DNA of 9,391 nt from Pseudomonadota bacterium (GTDB lineage: Bacteria > Pseudomonadota > Alphaproteobacteria > Rhizobiales > Xanthobacteraceae). The stretch is taken from NCBI GenBank assembly GCA_023388935.1, contig JAEWFG010000166.1, positions 1 to 9,391 of the forward strand. The letters run 5' to 3'. Below, piece by piece: positions 7,717-9,391 of this stretch. The notes below the pieces were generated by a model. The model saw nothing but the letters and a program-made list of their open reading frames with translations. It was not told the DNA's origin and made no database searches. Position numbers and translations under genes: made by a program. Numbering within the stretch: position 1 is the first letter of the stretch; each line of letters begins with the position of its first letter.

Positions 7717-7720
7717 CGAT
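7700..7720. promoter_or_regulatory. Candidate MarR operator, 21-bp palindrome
   Basis: The core TGACA-A-TGTCA is flanked symmetrically by ATCG on the left and CGAT on the right. One non-pairing A separates arm and core on each side, so nine base pairs per arm are complementary. It covers the -35 box and spacer start of the divergent Rieske promoter. Size and position fit MarR-family sites; binding is inferred. Confidence 0.6.
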
Positions 7721-7723
7721 ATG

Positions 7724-7747
7724 CCAAATGCCTCTGGCCGCATTTGG
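7724..7747. repeat. CCAAATG...CATTTGG inverted repeat before marR
   Basis: Perfect 7-bp arms (7724-7730 and 7741-7747) are separated by 10 bp, giving about 17 bp centre-to-centre spacing. It lies between the 21-bp palindrome and the marR start, so it may be a second regulatory site governing marR itself. Confidence 0.4.
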
Positions 7748-7803
7748 ATGAGGTCACGGGGCTCGGACTTGGCATGTCCCGGCTTTCTTGGCAGAGGTGG
7801 ATC

Positions 7804-8319
7804 ATGAGCCAGACATCGAGCAGGGGCGGGCGCGCGTCGTCCGACGCGGACGACAGTCACTCACCGGCGCCGATCACCGTGATGCTGTCGTCGCGGCTGA
7901 TGGTGCTGGCCAACCTCCTCAGGCGCGGCGCAATCCTGCGCTACAAACGCCTCGCCGGATTGTCCTCGGTCGAGTTCGGCCTCGTCGCTTCGCTCGGCCG
8001 CCGGCGGCCGATGAGCGTGGCGCGGCTCGCCGAAGCCGTCGGCCAGGACAAGGGACAGATCAGCCGCGCGCTCGCAGACCTCGTGTCGCGCAAGCTGATC
8101 GCGAAATCGGCCAACCCGAAGGACAGTCGCGAGGTGCTGGTGTCGCTGACCCCGGCGGGGCTCGCCGCGCATGATACGATCGTCGCCGGCGCGCAGGAGC
8201 GCAATCAGCAATTGCTGGAACATTTGAGCGCGGACGAATTCGAGACGCTGCTCGCGCAGATCGATCGTCTCACGGCGACCGCCGAGAAGATGCTCGAAGC
8301 CGAGAAAGTTTCGCGCTGA
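7804..8319 (+). CDS. MarR-family transcriptional regulator
   Basis: A 171-residue winged-helix regulator that acts as a dimer, typically repressing the adjacent divergent genes until an aromatic ligand binds. Residues 1-22 are a polar tail. A dimerisation helix (about 26-48) is followed by the winged helix: SVEFGLVASLG, SVARLAEAVG, and the recognition helix around KGQISRALADLVSRKLI (83-99). The beta wing follows with NPKDSREVLVSLTPAG (104-119), which includes the conserved Asp-x-Arg. C-terminal helices (125-168) complete the dimer interface. The start at 7804 is chosen because AGAGGTGG precedes it; in-frame TTG 7744 and ATG 7774 are less well supported. It diverges from the Rieske-MFS operon across a 166-bp gap holding a 21-bp palindrome, so these genes are its probable target. 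Unlike its target genes its frame is intact. Confidence 0.93.
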   Translation: MSQTSSRGGRASSDADDSHSPAPITVMLSSRLMVLANLLRRGAILRYKRLAGLSSVEFGLVASLGRRRPMSVARLAEAVGQDKGQISRALADLVSRKLIAKSANPKDSREVLVSLTPAGLAAHDTIVAGAQERNQQLLEHLSADEFETLLAQIDRLTATAEKMLEAEKVSR

Positions 8320-8388
8320 TCTCCTGGTAATCTCCGGAAATGTTGGGTCGGAGGACAGCATGTTCAGCGGGCGTGTTGGATTGACTTA

Positions 8389-8408
8389 CAATTTCGAAAA
8401 CGGAATTG
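8389..8408. repeat. Hairpin-forming inverted repeat after marR
   Basis: CAATTTCG-AAAA-CGGAATTG can form an 8-bp stem (one G-U) with an AAAA loop, 70 nt past the marR stop. No T-run follows on either strand, so a terminator role is not supported. Confidence 0.35.
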
Positions 8409-8457
8409 CGCCCGGGCGCGCCGACGCATTCGCCAGACGGGCCCCGGTCCCGTCGCG

Positions 8458-8631
8458 ATGCATGGCTCCTCTGACCGCTCGCGCCTGTGGATACGTGTCT
8501 TTGCTGCACCTATCGTGATCGCGGCCGCGACCATGGCTGGCCTCTTTGGCTGCATTGCTCTGGGGAACCTTTGGCCGATATGTCGCCTGGGTGACGGTCG
8601 GGGCCTTGTGCTGGTCGTCGCCTGGGTTTAG
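8458..8631 (+). CDS. Small hydrophobic ORF, possibly frame-scrambled membrane protein
   Basis: 57 codons from ATG 8458 to TAG 8631: MHGSSDRSRLWIRVF, then a hydrophobic stretch APIVIAAATMAGLF that looks like a membrane helix, then an odd Cys/Gly-rich middle, then LVLVVAWV. The +1-shifted frame reads LLWGTFGRYVAWVTVG over the odd middle (about 8549-8600). That is a far more natural second helix. Adding one base near 8545-8548 and losing one near 8603 would join the pieces into a plausible two-helix protein of the kind seen as hypotheticals in Bradyrhizobium (from memory). No clear ribosome site precedes 8458. The gene may therefore be real but altered by two compensating indels, or be noise. 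No function is proposed. Confidence 0.4.
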   Translation: MHGSSDRSRLWIRVFAAPIVIAAATMAGLFGCIALGNLWPICRLGDGRGLVLVVAWV

Positions 8632-8935
8632 GGGCGCTGCCGCACCCAAAAAAGCGCGCAATCTTCACGGGCGGCTCACGGCAAATTGCTGCCCCGGCCT
8701 GTGCGCCGCAATCTCAGAACGGCTGCCCTGCAAAGCTGTGGCCGCCCTTGCTGGGGCTGGCGATCTGCTCCATACCAGCCGCGGGGTGATTCCGGGATTT
8801 TCACCGTTCGGGGAGCGGCAAAGGCCTGAAAACAGCGTGTCTTGCGCCCATTGGTGCACTGCGCTAAGGCTCAGAATAATTCCAAATCGGACGAATCCGT
8901 GGCTACCCCGAGGCTACGGGAAAAAGGGCTCGTCA
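8632..8935 (+). other. Leader region of the nuo operon, no gene seen
   Basis: About 300 bp with no supported gene. One open frame runs through it into nuoA (from 8546), but it lacks ribosome-site or family support and is taken as chance readthrough. The stretch probably carries the complex I promoter and untranslated leader. Confidence 0.5.
8851..8880 (+). promoter_or_regulatory. Possible nuo operon promoter
   Basis: TTGGTG (8851-8856, weak -35) lies 18 bp from AATAAT (8875-8880, five of six to the -10 consensus). It would start transcription about 50 nt before nuoA. Other arrangements nearby cannot be excluded. Confidence 0.3.
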
Positions 8936-9301
8936 ATGAGCGGCATTCTGCAGAACTATCTTCCACTCGTCGTCTTTATAGGTGTAGCGGGCCTCATTGG
9001 CCTCGTGCTGCTGATCGCGCCCTTCATCGTGGCGTTCCAGCAGCCCGACCCGGAAAAACTGTCGGCGTATGAGTGCGGCTTCAACGCCTTCGACGACGCC
9101 CGCATGAAGTTCGACGTCCGCTTCTACCTGGTCGCCATCCTCTTCATCATCTTCGACCTCGAGGTGGCGTTCCTGTTTCCCTGGGCGGTGGCGTTCGGCA
9201 AGCTTGGCGCGACCGGCTTCTGGTCCATGGTGGTGTTCCTCGCCGTGCTGACGGTCGGGTTCGCCTATGAATGGAAGAAAGGGGCACTCGAATGGGATTG
9301 A
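8936..9301 (+). CDS. nuoA: NADH-quinone oxidoreductase subunit A
   Basis: A 121-residue membrane subunit of respiratory complex I (ND3 homologue), at the junction of the membrane arm and the quinone site. Three helices are seen: about 9-33, 62-84 and 94-112. The loop between helices 1 and 2 carries the family hallmark SAYECGF with the conserved Cys47, and helix 2 reads YLVAILFIIFDLEVAFLFPW with its conserved acidic residues. The C-terminus YEWKKGALEWD is typical of alphaproteobacteria. The start at 8936 (MSGILQNYLP) matches the family N-terminus and follows AAAAAGGG at about 8 nt. The frame is open upstream to 8546, so automatic callers could over-extend it. It is the first gene of the nuo operon and overlaps nuoB by 10 nt. 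Confidence 0.96.
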   Translation: MSGILQNYLPLVVFIGVAGLIGLVLLIAPFIVAFQQPDPEKLSAYECGFNAFDDARMKFDVRFYLVAILFIIFDLEVAFLFPWAVAFGKLGATGFWSMVVFLAVLTVGFAYEWKKGALEWD

Positions 9302-9391
9302 ATCCTGCACCGTCCGCCGGCCCGGTTGTTGCGCCGGCCCCGAAGGGCATTCTGGATCCGTCGACCGGCAGGCCGGTCGGCGCTAATGATC
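9292..9391 (+). CDS. nuoB: NADH-quinone oxidoreductase subunit B, 5' part
   Basis: The first 33 codons (MGLNPAPSAGPVV, then APKGILDPSTGRPVGAND) of the complex I peripheral-arm subunit that carries the terminal iron-sulfur cluster N2. The cysteine motifs lie beyond the window. The N-terminal extension with KGILDP-TG-PVGAND is, from memory, the form in Bradyrhizobium and relatives. ATG 9292 overlaps the nuoA stop by 10 nt (ATGGGATTGA), so translation is probably coupled to nuoA. Identification relies on this N-terminus and on its place directly after nuoA. Confidence 0.88.
   Translation, partial: MGLNPAPSAGPVVAPAPKGILDPSTGRPVGAND

Overview
The window looks like chromosome of a slow-growing alphaproteobacterium, most likely Bradyrhizobium or a close relative in the Nitrobacteraceae. 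This rests on high GC, the rhizobial type of flagellin, the NuoA/NuoB start region, the HU-type protein and the catabolic gene set. The genus is an inference from remembered family sequences; no search was run.

Layout, left to right. (1) 1-1237, minus: pepT, a tripeptidase missing only its last codons at the window edge. (2) 1346-1645, minus: an HU/IHF-family nucleoid protein with its own terminator candidate. (3) 1882-1958, plus: an intact tRNA-Asp (GTC). Its 3' part plus TTT (35 bp, 1927-1961) is repeated exactly at 4582-4616. The two copies bracket a 2.66 kb tRNA-integrated element. The element holds a frameshifted, decayed tyrosine recombinase next to the tRNA (minus), one intact flagellin gene (2898-4130, plus) with a strong terminator, and about 390 bp without genes but with clustered perfect palindromes near the right end. 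(4) 4742-4945, minus: a small one-helix membrane protein of unknown function. (5) 5090-7637, minus: a two-gene catabolic operon, a Rieske-type aromatic ring oxygenase followed by an MFS transporter. Each gene carries one frameshift as sequenced. A MarR-family regulator (7804-8319, plus) diverges from them. The shared 166-bp gap holds a near-perfect 21-bp palindrome lying on a consensus -35 box. (6) 8458-8631, plus: a small hydrophobic ORF, possibly frame-scrambled. (7) 8936 to the end, plus: nuoA and the start of nuoB, the head of the respiratory complex I operon.

How the parts work together: the MarR/Rieske/MFS group reads as a substrate-inducible uptake and oxidation module for an aromatic compound, with MarR probably repressing the operon from the intergenic palindrome. 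Both enzymatic genes are broken as sequenced. Either the module is decaying or the assembly has indel errors, and this is the main quality question for the window.

The most unusual feature is the mini-island: a flagellin gene as the only intact cargo between tRNA-Asp att repeats, next to an integrase that can probably no longer mobilise it. I see no clearly new defence or CRISPR-like system.
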